This document shows, one piece after another, positions 1 through 11,581 of a stretch of DNA of 64,000 bases (the stretch's first letter is position 1; each line of letters starts with the position of its first letter). The notes beneath the pieces were generated by a model that worked only from the letters and a program-made list of their open reading frames with translations, did not search any database and was not told the origin of the DNA. Both the position numbers and the translations under genes were made by a program. The stretch spans positions 4,764,681 to 4,828,680 of the forward strand of contig NW_004955502.1 of the NCBI RefSeq assembly GCF_000276665.1, written 5' to 3'. This DNA is from Chinchilla lanigera (lineage: Eukaryota; Chordata; Mammalia; Rodentia; Chinchillidae).

Positions 1-28
1 TTGCCATTTGTTTAAAAAATCTTAGTAA

Positions 29-108
29 GGGCCAGGGATATAGCTCAGCAGCACAAGTGCCTGCCTGGCAAGCACAAGGTCCTGAGTTTGATTCCTGGTA
101 CAAAAAAA
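29..108 (+). mobile_element. ID SINE
   Basis: tRNA-derived rodent ID SINE. It has an A-box-like tagctcagcagca stretch, a B-box-like gagtttgattcctgg stretch and an A-rich tail. It is flanked by a near-perfect target-site duplication, aaatcttagtaa at 17-28 and aaatcttaataa at 109-120. It would be transcribed by RNA polymerase III and mobilised by L1. It matches the IDs near 34.9 kb and 54.1 kb closely, so it belongs to a relatively young family in this genome. Confidence 0.93.
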
Positions 109-120
109 AAATCTTAATAA

Positions 121-896
121 ATAAAAGCGTCACTCTTAAACTGGTAATGATGTTATACATTTGGAGTGCAAACTTCAGCAAGATAACTGTTTAAAGTGTG
201 CAACTTCTTTTAGTCAACCTTAGTTTAATTGCAGGATGATAATTGTTTTCTGCGACCATAAGTAAATATCGTCCCTTCTCAACTGACCATTAAAACTTTG
301 ATTCCATCAACATTCTCTGCCACTGTGATGTGATAACTTTGGGAACTGGGAGTGAATTCTGGCACAAGAGTCATTCTATCGTGACTAGCTGCCTATTGTG
401 AAGACAGAATTGAGACTTGAAGAGATTGCTTGGTCAGTGTCACATGGCTGGGACAACTGCATGCACCTGCTGGAGCTCTGGAGTCCATATCAACACCACT
501 TTGCAGAAGTCCCGTGCAATGTGCTACCATGACAAAGATCTGGTGTCTGCCCATGTGTCCTTGGTGGGCAGCTCACTGGGATTCATAAACTCCATATCAG
601 GAAAGCATTTGGATACAAAATTTAAGAAAAGGAAAACTTTATTGGAAAGGAGGAAAGAGGAGAATATAGATAAAAATGATGTAAATAAAAAATCAGGGCA
701 GCACATTCTAAAAAGTTAGGGGACCCCTAGGTGCTTTGTTCCTGACTGCTTTTATAGGGGATTAGGGACTTTTTGCCTACCCAGAACTTGCCATAACTTG
801 ACTGGCTTTTGGGCATCTCTGCCTACATCATGTTTTCCAGTGGTCTACATGCAGTTTCTTTCTATCTGTTGTTTACTTGTCCTTGTCCTACTTCTC
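121..896. other. Unannotated unique AT-rich stretch
   Basis: No repeat, RNA gene or exon is recognised. A 100-codon open frame at 417-719 has low-complexity K/N/E-rich composition at its end and resembles no family I know. It is best treated as a chance frame. Confidence 0.5.
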
Positions 897-1062
897 AGGG
901 CATTAGAAGATGCAGACACAACTACAAACATAATCAAACTCTTTATCTTTGACAAACAAGCCAAACATATTCACTGGGAGAAAGATAGCCTTTTTAATAA
1001 ATGTTGCTGGGAAATCTGGCTTTCCACATGCTGAAGACTAAAGCTACACCCATGTAGGTGGG
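897..1062 (+). mobile_element. L1 ORF2 fragment
   Basis: A short sense-strand piece of L1 ORF2. The same stretch occurs reverse-complemented near 15.14-15.29 kb inside a longer L1 (the cagacacaactacaaacata / aatcaaactctttatctttg region). The fragment is truncated at both ends and carries no poly-A or clear target duplication, so it is an old remnant. No function is expected. Confidence 0.8.
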
Positions 1063-1180
1063 GGCTTGGCAAGAGGGTGCCTTATTTGTAGCTACTGTAG
1101 AGTTAGTAAGGGAGTGTGTGGATCTCTACTGTAGTAATATGTAGTGGGTCTAGAGTGAATCATACAGTGACCTTAGAGTG

Positions 1181-1232
1181 AATATATATGTGTATATATG
1201 TATGTATGTATGTATGTGTGTATATATGTAGT
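1181..1232. repeat. (TATG)n/(TG)n microsatellite
   Basis: Imperfect tandem tatg, tgtg and tata units run for about 50 bases. Confidence 0.9.
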
Positions 1233-1617
1233 AGTGCATACTAAATAAGAGATTTTCCTAAAGTTAGTCAGGCCCCTGTTCTTCCCTTACTTCCCTTGCA
1301 CCCTGCTGGAGGTGGGGAGGTTTTTCTTTCATGCACTTGGCTCTCTCTGTGCTCTGCCTGTCAGCTCTTTCTCTGTCTGGTAAATCCCCTATGCTACCTG
1401 TGCTATCTTTGTGTCTTTTTATCTGGTTTTTCTCTTTCTCTGTCCTTGTCTTTGAACTGTTTCCTAGGGGAATTTCTTTAGTCAACTTTTAACTCCTTCT
1501 AATCAGGATTAGCCAGAAGACCTAATGAGGCCCCTATTCTATTTTCTTCCTGTCTAGAGACCCCTGCCCATATATCTTTGACCAAAGAGTAAGCTGGGTC
1601 CCTCTGGAAGATAGATC

Positions 1618-1790
1618 CTGGGAGCTAGAGGGATCTGGATTTGTATTCCAGCTTTAGTGTGTATTATCTACATTTCCCTGCACAAGTTATATAACATGTC
1701 TGAGGTCTCACTAGTATCTTTTATAAGAAGGAAAATAAACAAACCTACCTGTAGTGTCACTTTGAAGATTCAATAATATTCCTTAAGTGG
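1618..1790 (+). mobile_element. MIR SINE, decayed
   Basis: Shows the order of conserved MIR blocks: a 'ggatctggatttgtattcc' block, a 'tgcacaagttatataacat' block, a pyrimidine-to-'ataagaaggaaaataaac' block, then 'acctacctgtagtgtca'. Divergence is high, as expected for this ancient mammalian family. Confidence 0.75.
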
Positions 1791-1958
1791 GAATGTTACC
1801 TTAGAGAATGATATAATCTCTTGTTTGAATGTGGGTCTTTAGGTGAAATACTGTGGGAGGTGGGATCTTGATTTTGACAATGTAATTTATAGACTCAGGT
1901 TCCCTTACCTCCTTATAAATTCAGGTTTGCTTTTTTAATCATTGCATAGGAACATTGG

Positions 1959-2361
1959 TGTCATGGCTTACACCTAGATGTCCCCCCAAAGTCTTATGGA
2001 CTTCTAGGTGGGGCTTTTCAGAGGTGGCTACGTCAGTGTGTGATTACTGAATCAGTCCACTGATTGGTTCAGTGTAGTTCTGAGTGTGGGTAATTGGAAG
2101 GCCCACCCTGGCTGTGGGTGGCACTGTCCAATAGGCTTGATGTGATAAAGGTCTAGAAGCCTCGTAGCTTGTGCTTCCTGCTTCTTGCCTTCTCTGTCAC
2201 AGGCTGTTTCTCCTTTGCCATTCCCCTCTGCTGTGCTGCCTGGCCTTAGAGCCAGCTGACTATGGACTGAAGCCTCTGCAAACTGTGAACTAAAATGACC
2301 TTTTCTTTAACTTTTGGGTATCAGGTATTTTGTCCCAGTGACAAAAAATGTAACTAAAACA
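1959..2361 (+). mobile_element. MaLR-family solo LTR
   Basis: Begins TGTCATGGCTTACACC and ends CTAAAACA (TG...CA). The 3' end has the MaLR-type sequence gaactaaaatgaccttttct followed by a tcaggtattttgtcccagtg block. Flanking attgg (1954-1958) and gttgg (2362-2366) fit a 5-bp target duplication with one mismatch. No internal region is present, so it is a solo LTR left by LTR-LTR recombination. The family assignment (MLT/ORR1/MST-like) comes from pattern memory; the subfamily is unresolved. Confidence 0.85.
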
Positions 2362-2404
2362 GTTGGTGCTCTCATTCTGGGGCAGCACATTCCTTGGCAC
2401 TTCT

Positions 2405-2635
2405 ATGGAGCAGTGTGGTTATAGACTCTGGGCCCTCAACAGCTGGGTCCAGATCCCTGCTTCATTGTCCTGGCTGGGTGAAACTGGCCAAACAATCTCT
2501 CCAACCCTAGATCTGTCTTTCTTTAAACTTGGAACAGAATCTGAGTGTGACTCCTCAGGCTGTTGTGAGTGATAAAGTCAGTAAAGCATGGAAGTGTTTA
2601 GTAAAGTGTCCAGAGCATATGCATCGTATCATTTT
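2405..2635 (+). mobile_element. MIR SINE
   Basis: Nearly full MIR layout in order: gcagtgtggttatagactctggg, a gggtccagatccctgcttc block, a ctggctgggtgaaactggcc block, the tctgagtgtgactcctcagg region, then ggctgttgtgagtgataaag and tccagagcat near the 3' end. Confidence 0.85.
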
Positions 2636-2639
2636 AGAA

Positions 2640-4945
2640 GTGCATTGGCTCTAATTTTCTTGGGGAACACTCATTATTGAAGGTTAAAAATAGCCTGCTA
2701 GACCAAAGGAGTAATGATATGCAATGGTATGAAGACTGTTTTTACTTCTATTTGCAGATGTTGTTTAATATTTCAGGTAAAGAATACGGAATTATAGAAA
2801 TAAGATACCTGATTAAAATATCACATCAGTCTTTTTAATTTTATTTATTTAGTTTTTAAATCAATCTATCGCAATCAGAAGTATGGCACTGGTGCTTTTG
2901 GTTCACTTGGAATTAAAAAATATATATTTGTTCTACAAAATCCAAATGTTGCTTACAAAATGGGATAGAAAAATATTAGGAAGATTCAGAAAAAAATTAA
3001 CAGTGCTGTTATTGCTGTTTGTTGCAATGAGCAACCCTGGCAGGACATTACTCCTGATGTTGTTGAGTCATGCTGGGTTTTTTCTCTGCAGACTCCAGGG
3101 AACTTCTGGCCTGACTTACAGCATTTATGTGACAGGACTGGGCTTCCCTTTCATGAGGTCTTTGGGTCCCAGCTGTTAAAAACTGGATGCCTCAGGCTAT
3201 TTGAATGACTCAGCACAGGGGACAGCTCCTCTTTCCAAAGTTACATAAGTGCACTTCTTTCTTTAAAGAGAGGAGCAGAATTATGTGAAGACAATTATCA
3301 AAGCCTCCTGGACCAGGAGCACTGAGGCTGGCCTGTGTCAGTACCATGAAATAGTACCATAAATGCTAGAAGATAAAAGCTCTCTGACAGAGAGGTCTCG
3401 GTATGACCCAAAACCTGATGTTCCATTCTTTCTTCTACAGTAGATCATAAAAGCAGAAAGAAAGGGATGATGCAAGACTTCACACCAGCATAGTCCAAAG
3501 GAGATGCTGTCTGTAAGAAATAATATACCTGAATTGTAGTGAGACTATTAGAAATAGAGCACCGTATGCTGAGGCGGGGCAGAGGATTTGGGGTGCAGAC
3601 CTCATGATTGCATTAATTCTTTTACAATGAAGTATCGACAGAGAACAGGGAAGGAATGAGAACCTGTGTGAAGACAAATCTTCCTACTTTGAAATCCTGG
3701 TTCTTTTATTTAAAAAAATAAATTGTAAATATGAAACTTTTTCTAATTGCATTTATTCCCATCAAATATACCCAAAAAGTCTTGGGCTAATTTAGGGTAA
3801 ACTTGCAGGTGTTATGCAAGAGGGTTGTATTAAACTGATAAAGCAGGGACTCAGCTCCTAAGGAAACTTTTTTGTCTGATAGGCACCCACACCCTGGCCT
3901 CAGCTGTGAAGACTCTCAACTTCACCAGCTCTGAGTAGGCTCTTTTGGGAACGTGATGTAATTTATGATTTCCTCTTTAAAATAAGTGTTTGATTTAACC
4001 TTTGCAGCCTTGTATCTCTGCTTCTTGCTTCCTTCTCATACCTTTAGTCATTTTCTCCAATCATATATGTCAATAAAACATAAAGGGTAGACTTTGGGAG
4101 AGTCCTGGGGTCACTGCTGAGTGACAGGGAAGTATCAGATGTGTCTCCCTAAAATATCTTGCTGAAGAAGAAAATCCTAAAGAGATAAAAATAAAGTCAT
4201 CTGTGGTGGCTGCTCGCAACAAGCCGCCCAGCTCTTTGGAGGAAGTTGCTGGATAGCTGGAAAGGATCACACTGCGGCCACACATACCGGGTGAGGGAGA
4301 TCCTCAGGACACAATCTCAGTGGAGCAATGAATTTAATTTTTCTGTAACTGAGTGTGATTTGCATTTTGAGCTTTTATTTTTCTGGTTGGCAGTGTTTAA
4401 TGGTCATCACTCTGTTTTGCTTACTTCCTCCATACTCTGAAACTTTACAGATGGGTCAAAGATGCAGGCAGTGTGGGAGGTGGCTCCAGGGTGACCGTAT
4501 CTGGATGGGAACAGGTCTAGTGACCTTTTAATGGATATGGTGTGGAGAATAATTCAGGTGAAAGGGAAAATGGGTAGAAAAGCTTGAGTTTTTGAATAAA
4601 ACATTAGTTTTGAATGAGACAATTCTATCTTGAATGGAGTACCAGGCTTTGTGAGAAGCTAGGAGGGCAGAAACTTATATCTGAGTGTCTAAAACAATAT
4701 TTTCAATTGTTAGAGACACCTAATTCAAATATTCTGCTTCTTTACTTGTTTAGCCCATATTCATTAGGTAGCTGGGCAATATTTGCCATCCACTTCTGCA
4801 CACATGATTTGCTTTTGCTTTTTAAAAACCTTACTGTGTGCTCAAAGCTTGAGGGTAGTGACTATAACAGGAAGAGGAGACTGGACTGCTGGATCTGGTG
4901 AGCCTGCTGCTGTCATCAAGGCGAGCTTTCAAATGATGTCCTCCA

Positions 4946-4994
<49 letters not shown>

Positions 4995-5300
4995 GTATTC
5001 ACTGAATGCCAATGGTCCTGAACTCAACTTTGAGTTGCATGCTTATTTTTTGTTGAAGTGAAATTGTAGAATTGCCATTTAGGGAGCTGAGAAATAACAT
5101 GTTACTTAGATTTTGTTTGACTACTTGCTGTGTGCACACGCATGTCTAGAACTGTTAGCTTGAAATAGTTCTTTTTCATTTGAACTGTGTAAAGTGCACT
5201 ATTTTGTAAATCAACATTTTATTCACTATCTGGTTACTTGGCATCTCTGATTTCTGTTAGAAATAGTTTTAAGAATGTATTAGCTAGCCAATGGTCAATA
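2640..5300. other. Unique sequence, no gene recognised
   Basis: AT-rich DNA with no repeat family identified apart from the GT microsatellite listed separately. Open frames at 2883-3179 and 4614-4901 are short, with no conserved domain visible. I see no splice-site and codon pattern convincing enough for an exon. Confidence 0.45.
4948..4991. repeat. (TG)22 microsatellite
   Basis: An uninterrupted TG dinucleotide run of about 44 bases. Confidence 0.98.
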
Positions 5301-5304
5301 TCAA

Positions 5305-5660
5305 TTATAAAACACTAACAGGTATAATTTACTGAATGATATATTATGTGTCATGTATTGTGCTATAGATCTGATATAGACCTTTTTAAAAATGCTAAAG
5401 CAGCCAGGTGTGGTGGTGCATGCCTATAATCCCAGCACTTGGGAGGTTGAGGCAGGAGAATCGTTGTGAGTTTGAGACCAGCTTGGGCTACAAAGTGAGC
5501 TCAAGGACAGCCTGAACTGCATAGTGAGACCTTGTCTCAAAAAAGACAAAAAAATGCTAAAGCAATACTATGAGAAAGAGATTCTTATTCCTACTTTGCG
5601 ATTGAGGTCCAAAGAATTGAGAAATTTATTCAAGACAACACAAATAGCTTTTTAAGTTAT
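5305..5660 (-). mobile_element. MIR SINE split by B1
   Basis: Reverse MIR in two halves. The left half (5305-5402) has the 'atttactgaatgatatatta' block typical of the reverse-complemented MIR 3' end. The right half (5565-5660) has 'tattcctactttgcgattga' and the 'caagacaacacaaatagc' block. The B1 at 5403-5549 and its target duplication sit between them, so the B1 landed in an existing MIR. Confidence 0.75.
5403..5549 (+). mobile_element. B1 SINE (7SL-derived)
   Basis: A near-complete B1. It has 'gccaggtgtggtggtgcatg', 'cctataatcccagcacttgg', 'gaggcaggagaatcg', and the internal duplicated copy around 'gggctacaaagtgagctcaa', then 'gagaccttgtctcaaaa'. It is flanked by perfect 15-bp direct repeats aaaaatgctaaagca at 5388-5402 and 5550-5564. 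It is an L1-mobilised, pol III-type element. Confidence 0.97.
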
Positions 5661-7540
5661 CATTTGATTTAATTTTATTCTCTAAGTACATCTGATAATT
5701 ATAATGTATAATAAAATGAAAATGATAGTGAGAATGAACTGTACTTTAGCTAATGAAGATACCATGCAATATTACATTAGATGGCATGAGGTCTCAACAA
5801 AGTGAACCACCTTTTGAGGAGCAGGTGGAGTAATACTTACTTTGTATCATATGAAGATGATTCTGCTAGACCAACAGTAAGTCAAGCATGAATAAAGTTC
5901 CTTGTCTAAAGTGGTGATAGGCTTTTTCTGCTGATTCCCTTTGCCACAGATGGATACACTCCTGCAGAATGGCAGCCTCCTTTGGAATTCAAGATCAGAG
6001 GGAGCTGAGCCCCGACCTTGTGATACTGAACTGTTCAAGTGTCATCCTTTTAGTAAGGTTTAACATGTTTTTAGAATTTTCCTTTTCTAATTTATTTGAA
6101 ATGGTTGCATACTTTGCTAAGGCAAATGTTATCTGTTTTATTTTATTTTTTTTTAACATCATTAGCCTTTAGTCATTAGAAGGATTTTTCTCCTCAAGAG
6201 GTTAGAAAATATTTTTGTTGGATAGTTTGTGGATCCTGATGGGTGTCTAGAGGTCAGAGGAAGATTTGAACATTCTGGGACATTCTGATATAGTAAGTTT
6301 CAACTTAAGGTTTATAAAGTCAATACATAATCCTACTGTGGGGCAGTTTTAATTTAATTTAATTTCAATATGCAGTACTGCCTAATCTCAACATTCCATT
6401 TTAAAAGTTTGTATGGAAAAATATCTTGAGAAAATACAATACAAGATACAATACAAGAAAATACAATAAAAGATCTCTGCCTTTTATGAGGCTACTATAA
6501 CAAAGATATCACATACTGAGTATAGACAAAAATATCACATACTGGGTATAGACAGTTCACATTTATCTCTCAGAGGATAAGAGTCTAACATAAGGCATTC
6601 CAAGGTCCAGTGTGGGCGTCTTCCAAATTCACAGATGGCCACATTCTTCTTGTATTTCCTTGTGGTTGAGAAGATAGGAGTGGTCTCTTTCTTTATCACT
6701 TGGTAAATTTATTAATTCCATCCAGCACGACTCTAACCTTATGACATCCCAAAGGCCAAACTTCAAAACATCACACATTGAGGATTTAGGCTTTTAATTT
6801 GTGAATTTTGGTGAAGACAAGACATTCAGATCATAATAATTTCCCTTATAGTCCTGATATAACAGAGGCCCAATAACTGGTATTGAGAAATGTAAGGAAA
6901 TGAATACAACTATTTTAGTTTATAGAGTGATCTAATAGAGCTTTAGTATATTGAAATATTCATAAATGGTGCAAAAACTGGTGGTTTTATACTTTTCGGA
7001 AAAGTATGTCAAAGTGTCTCATAAGATGTCAATATTTTAGAGGCAGTGTAGTATTTTGAATTATTAAATTATAATACATTACTCTTAAAATGTGAGCTGT
7101 GTTGTCACTATTAACAACAATATCAGAGAGATTACTTCCTTGAATATTGTTTTGTAATGTTTTCTAGCATGTCTTCTTCAAAAATATTACTAGTAAATTT
7201 TTAAAGTAGTGCACTTAGAATATGCTTCATTACTTTTTAAAAGTGCTTGTTTGATGCTTTAGGTGCTCTGATTTGCAGGTTCCTTATATTGTTTATTGTC
7301 AATGAACAGCACATGGAAATTCAAACATAGGAAGTACATTATTGGTTGCATCCAGCAAAATATATCTGTTCAAACCCCAGTTATGCAGAAAGTCTTGTGA
7401 AAACTTATCTACTAAATCTCTATTGTTCCTTGTATTAGTTGGTTTTGCAAACAAAAGGGAAAAAAAGTGAGTTGTGTATGAATTTATAAGTTGATGCAAA
7501 CCTCTTTATTGTTTCTCTGACACACATGCATTAAAAAAAG
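5661..7540. other. Mostly unique sequence around the LTR
   Basis: Outside the reverse LTR at 6480-6845 I recognise no element. It is AT-rich with scattered poly-A/T and only short frames. Confidence 0.4.
6480..6845 (-). mobile_element. Decayed MaLR-like LTR, reverse
   Basis: Reverse-complement landmarks of an MST/MLT1-type LTR appear in order: 'gaggctactataacaaagat', 'cacatactgggtatagac', 'ttcacagatggccacattc', 'taaccttatgacatcccaaa', and 'gtgaattttggtgaagacaa' followed by 'acattcagatcat'. A short internal repeat (atcacatactg..gtatagacaa, twice at 6508-6555) is an oddity. Confidence 0.65.
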
Positions 7541-7544
7541 AAAT

Positions 7545-7730
7545 CAGTTGTGATGGTACACGGCCTGTAATACAAGAACTCTGGGAAGCCTGAGGCAGCA
7601 GTAGTATAAATATGAGCTCAGCCTAGGCAACTTAGAGACTTAGAAACCCTGTCTCAAAATAAAAAATAAAAAGGTCTAGGTATGTAGCTTAGTGTGAAGG
7701 CCCTGGGTTCAATGCATGGTTGAACACACA
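7545..7730 (+). mobile_element. B1+ID composite SINE
   Basis: A B1-like left monomer ('ttgtgatggtacacggcctg' to 'agaaaccctgtctcaaaa') is followed by an A-rich linker and an ID-like right part ('ggtctaggtatgtagcttag' and 'aggccctgggttcaatgc'). This order matches dimeric B1-dID-type SINEs described from non-murid rodents. Divergence is high, so it is old. A second copy lies near 44.13-44.31 kb. Confidence 0.8.
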
Positions 7731-7745
7731 CTCTCTCTTTTTCAC

Positions 7746-7905
7746 TATATATATATATATATAAAACCATATATATTACATACTCTGTATTACATATTGC
7801 CATATATACACCATATATTTAGCCTATATATTATATATATATATTTTAAAATATATACACATATGGCATACCTAGAGAGAAAACCATATACACATATATG
7901 AATCA
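7746..7905. repeat. AT-rich (TA)n simple repeat
   Basis: Alternating TA tracts with atatac and catata variants; strongly self-complementary. Confidence 0.9.
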
Positions 7906-8179
7906 GTCCTATTTGAGTCTTTTTTTGAGTCAGTCTTATTACATATTAGGAACAAAAGAATACATACATTGACATTCACCAAAAAATACTAATAGATTCA
8001 ATATTTGTTAAATATATAGTATGTATCACTCAATGTACTTAAACACATTTTAAAGATTAATATTAACAGCACTGTAATGCGTTGACATGAAAACCACATG
8101 CCTAACCAAATGAGATTCAAACATGGGGATGGTTTTCTAGAAGTTTCAAGACTATTAACACTATGAGCAATTAATTAAT

Positions 8180-8760
8180 AAATAGAGAAATGCACTTAAT
8201 TTATTGCTAAGGGAAAGGATAGAAAATATTATGCATTATATTATCATGCTAAAAATTCCCAAATGCATAGGGAAAAAATCTGGAAAAAGATTATCAAGAG
8301 TAGAAATAGTTACTTCTGGATGGTAAGATTACTTCTGGTTTGTTTGTTTTAATTATTATTTTCCTTTGTCTCTCGGCTTTCATGCAGTGAACATGTGCTG
8401 ATTTTACAGTTGGAAAAACAAAGCGTTTTTTCTTCCCCAAACTCCCCTTCTCCGAAACGTTAACTGCAGTATTATTTCTAATATACTTGGGAGTACTTTG
8501 AATGTCTAACAATAGAAAAATTGTTTAATGAAATGTTACCTGTCCAGTGGAGTAATATAAAATAAAATGATTGATATATAATACAGGTAATAAATTTGGA
8601 TAATGTTTATTAAAGAATTCTCTGTGAAGCAAGGGAGAACAGGAAATATTACTTATACTAATAATTATTATGGTTTACACATGATAGTGATGTAAATTGT
8701 GTTATGTACATAGTGGAAGACTATAATGTATAGAATAATCAAGGTGATTGTGTTGTTAGC
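8180..8760 (+). mobile_element. Old L1 3'-end fragments
   Basis: The segment 8285-8410 has the L1M-type 3' block 'atggtaagattacttctgg' with a following T-rich stretch and 'gtgaacatgtgctgatttta'. The segment 8490-8560 matches the sense ORF2-end block ('tgaatgtctaacaatag' to 'gaaatgttacctg'). The segments are rearranged and short, and no coding capacity remains. Confidence 0.55.
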
Positions 8761-8764
8761 AGGA

Positions 8765-10670
8765 TGTAAACATTTTTCAAGTGTTTTAATTATGGACAAT
8801 GGAGTAAAAGTAAGTAAACTCTGTGATCTGGTAAACAATCAGATATATTAATGGCAGGGCATCTAAGTGAAATGCATAGTCTATTTTGCTAGTGTATAAA
8901 GATGTTTACTTCTCAGAAGGCAATAAAATTAGACAGGTATGGATTGACTTTAAAGTACTAATTCTTATAACATTTTTCAGCATCATCAGAAATGATATGT
9001 CTGCACCAGCAGAACAGCCTGTGGTTTTCTTCTCCTCTATCCTTGCCAGCGCTATTGCCGCAGATTGCTGCCACCTCAAATTAGAAAGCAACCCGAATAA
9101 AAGTTCCCCAGACAGGTTGTCTTGACAAATGCCATGTATTCTATCCCTGAGGTCATGGCAAATGACAGGGTGAGAAAAGTAGATAGAAAATGCTTCTTTG
9201 GCACTCCACATCTGCAGTTTGCTGAGTAAGATAGGCAGTGCAGAAAGCCAAGAGCTTGTAGCTGTGCAGTTCTGGAGGAATCGACACAGGCAGAAGTGCA
9301 CCTCCTGCCTGGCAGTGGACGTGCACTCTCAGCATGCTTCCTGCCTCTAGAGTGCTGGAATGGAAGCTGGCTGAGTGCCCAGTCTCTTTCAGAGACCGGG
9401 TACAAGGCAAGCCAAATGTCAAGCTCCTGGTCCTGAACCAAGTGACTCAACAGCCTCCCTCCCTCTCCAGTCTGCTTCCCATGCAAAGGTTGTCACTGGT
9501 AGATAAAAATGCAGCAATCCAGTTACTCTGTTGGGTGCCAAAAACCCGAGTGTATGAATAGTCATTCAATGTCAGCTATCACTGTAAAATTGTTTGTGTG
9601 TATGTGTTTTAAGAATTTTAACATTCTGTTGATTTTTCATGAATTGCAACTCTATTGTAGAAATGTGGACTTCTGAAATTGCTGTGAGAAATCCAGCACT
9701 GATTTTGATAATTTCTGGAATTTCCTGAATATAGGACAAGGTATATGGCACAAGATTTGGATTGCTTCCTGAGATATGGAAATCCAAAAGTTTAAAATAT
9801 TTTTGAAACTAAACATTATGCACATGATCATGATTTTAACTGTAGGATTTCAAGTGTAGAAGTTTTGAGCTGGAAATTCACAAAAATTTTGCTGACCTGT
9901 CTTCATACTAAAAATGTCCTAAGGATGCTGCCAGAGGAAATAAGCAGTTTGTGAATACTTATATGGCACTGTTTGTTCCCCTTAACAACAGTTTCCAGTA
10001 TCATCAGTGCAGTCCAATAGACGTGCTAATATCTAGAGTATTAGATTGACATGTAGCATCAGGCATGTGAACATTTGAGAAGAATAATAAATTTAGAATT
10101 ACAAATGGAAATTATCACTGAAAATTGTTTAATCTTGAAAAAATATAATGCTGGTAGTAGTCCCCATTGTCATGGTTAATTCCTAAGCATTCAAAAGTTG
10201 TGGTAACTGCATTTGTGAAGAAAATACAAACCAATTTAAAATGAGCCTTTGTTGTGTGCCTATCATACCTGCTTCCTTACTTTTCCACCAACAGTACATT
10301 GTCTTTCTGAGACATTTTCTTTGGTGGAAACATTCTCTTCCATTGTAATTTATGTTTTTTTGGGGGATGGGATTTATTTAATCCTAGCTTTAAGATGGCT
10401 TTGTGATAATTTTAAATCAAGCTATTTATCTCATCTTTGTACTTACAGTAAGTGGTTCAGAGGTAAACACATAAAACAGTCAAAAGCACTAAGATGTGAA
10501 GAAGCATTTGTTAAAATTTCTCGAAAAAGGAAGCTTCTACTCAAGCTTATAATATGGCGTCTATTTAGCTACAAGTATACTACAAGTATACCATGTGCAT
10601 GTGTGTGTGCATGTATATGTGTGTGTGTGCGTGTGTACATGTGTGTTGGTGGGAAGTATTTGTTAGGCGC
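8765..10670. other. Unique stretch with a GC-richer core
   Basis: No repeat is recognised. The part at 9000-9490 is GC-richer than its surroundings and holds overlapping minus-strand open frames of 131, 136 and 89 codons in different registers, plus a plus-strand frame. Overlap in several frames argues that composition, not selection, keeps them open. An imperfect TG repeat lies at 10594-10647. Confidence 0.4.
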
Positions 10671-10671
10671 T

Positions 10672-11115
10672 TGTCTTAGTCACTTTTCTCTCATTGTGGA
10701 GACAATATACTGGGTGCCAAAATTAAGGAAGAAAAGTTTATTTAGCTCACACTCTGTGGAGGTTTCAGTCCATAATAATTGGCTCCAGGGCAGGGTGGCA
10801 TGGCAGAGTGGCAACAGTTCATGGTGACAGAAGACAGGAAAAGCAACAAGAGCAAAAAAGGGTAAAGAGAAAGCCTTTTTTCCTTCACTGTATTGTAAAC
10901 ATGTTATCTGCCCAAGGGTGGGTGTAGCACTCAAATGTTCTCCATGCTATGCTCTTGAATGGACTCAGGATGTTTACAAAGTGAGGACCCTAGTTCCTGC
11001 TAAGTCACTTAGTTAAACTTGTAAATTACTCAAGTTGACATAATAAATCATTACAACATATTAGAACATAAAAAACGAACCTAGAGCATGCCCTCTACAC
11101 CTTAGGATGTAGAAC
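10672..11115 (-). mobile_element. MaLR-type LTR, reverse
   Basis: Reverse LTR beginning TGTCTTAGTCACTTTTCTC, with the antisense MaLR block 'gaaaagtttatttagctcac' followed by 'ggaggtttcagtccataa'. It ends near ttacaaca at about 11061, with shared flank 'cctctacaccttaggatgta' to 11115. It is the same subfamily as the LTR at 13193-13640, which shares the same unusual right end. Confidence 0.85.
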
Positions 11116-11189
11116 TGTGGAGTTACTTAGTTAAGTTTCTAAACTGCTCAAGTTGACACAGTGAACCAACCATAAAAATTCATCTTTTG

Positions 11190-11581
11190 TCAACTTGGCA
11201 ACTGGACACATTTCTTTAAACCAGTTTCCAGATACAAAGACATCCAGATTTAAGGAAGGAAAGGTTTATTTATTTATCTCACAGTTTGTGGAGGTTTCAG
11301 TTCATACTCACCTGGCTCCAAGGCACAGTGGCTCATGGCAGAGGGCAACTTTTCATGGTGGCGGAAAACAGCAAAAGCAACAAGAGCAAAATGGAGGATC
11401 AGCAGAGGGAAGAGCAAGCCTCTTTCCCTTCCTTATGTTGTATGCAAACTACCCACCCCAGAGGGGGTATAGCACTCACACCCATAATCCCAGCATTGGA
11501 CGATGGATCAGTCATGAACTCTGCAAGCCCATCCCATGACTGCATGAGGCTTTGGGGGGACATCCAGACACAAACCATAAC
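11190..11581 (-). mobile_element. MaLR LTR (3' LTR of a reverse provirus)
   Basis: Carries the antisense LTR body ('aaggaaaggtttatttattt', 'ggaggtttcagttcatactc', 'atgactgcatgaggctttgg') and ends cagacacaaaccataaca. Internal MaLR sequence starts immediately to the right. The usual TGTCTTAG start is replaced by 'tgtcaacttggcaactgg', so the left edge is rearranged. A solo relative is at 60328-60677. Confidence 0.8.

Noticed and set aside
29..108. tRNA gene
   Set aside because: A- and B-box similarity comes from the ID SINE; there is no cloverleaf acceptor stem, and an A-tail and target duplication are present. The same applies to the other IDs.
6414..6475. Short tandem 'acaatacaag/aaaatacaata' units as a possible array
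   Set aside because: Only a few imperfect A-rich units without spacer structure; low-complexity sequence.
9076..9486. 136-codon minus frame overlapping 131- and 89-codon frames
   Set aside because: Overlapping registers with no recognisable domain; I kept the region only as a low-interest note.
10249..10827. 192-codon plus-strand frame
   Set aside because: It runs through a TG microsatellite into an antisense MaLR LTR; composition shows no domain, so it is chance.
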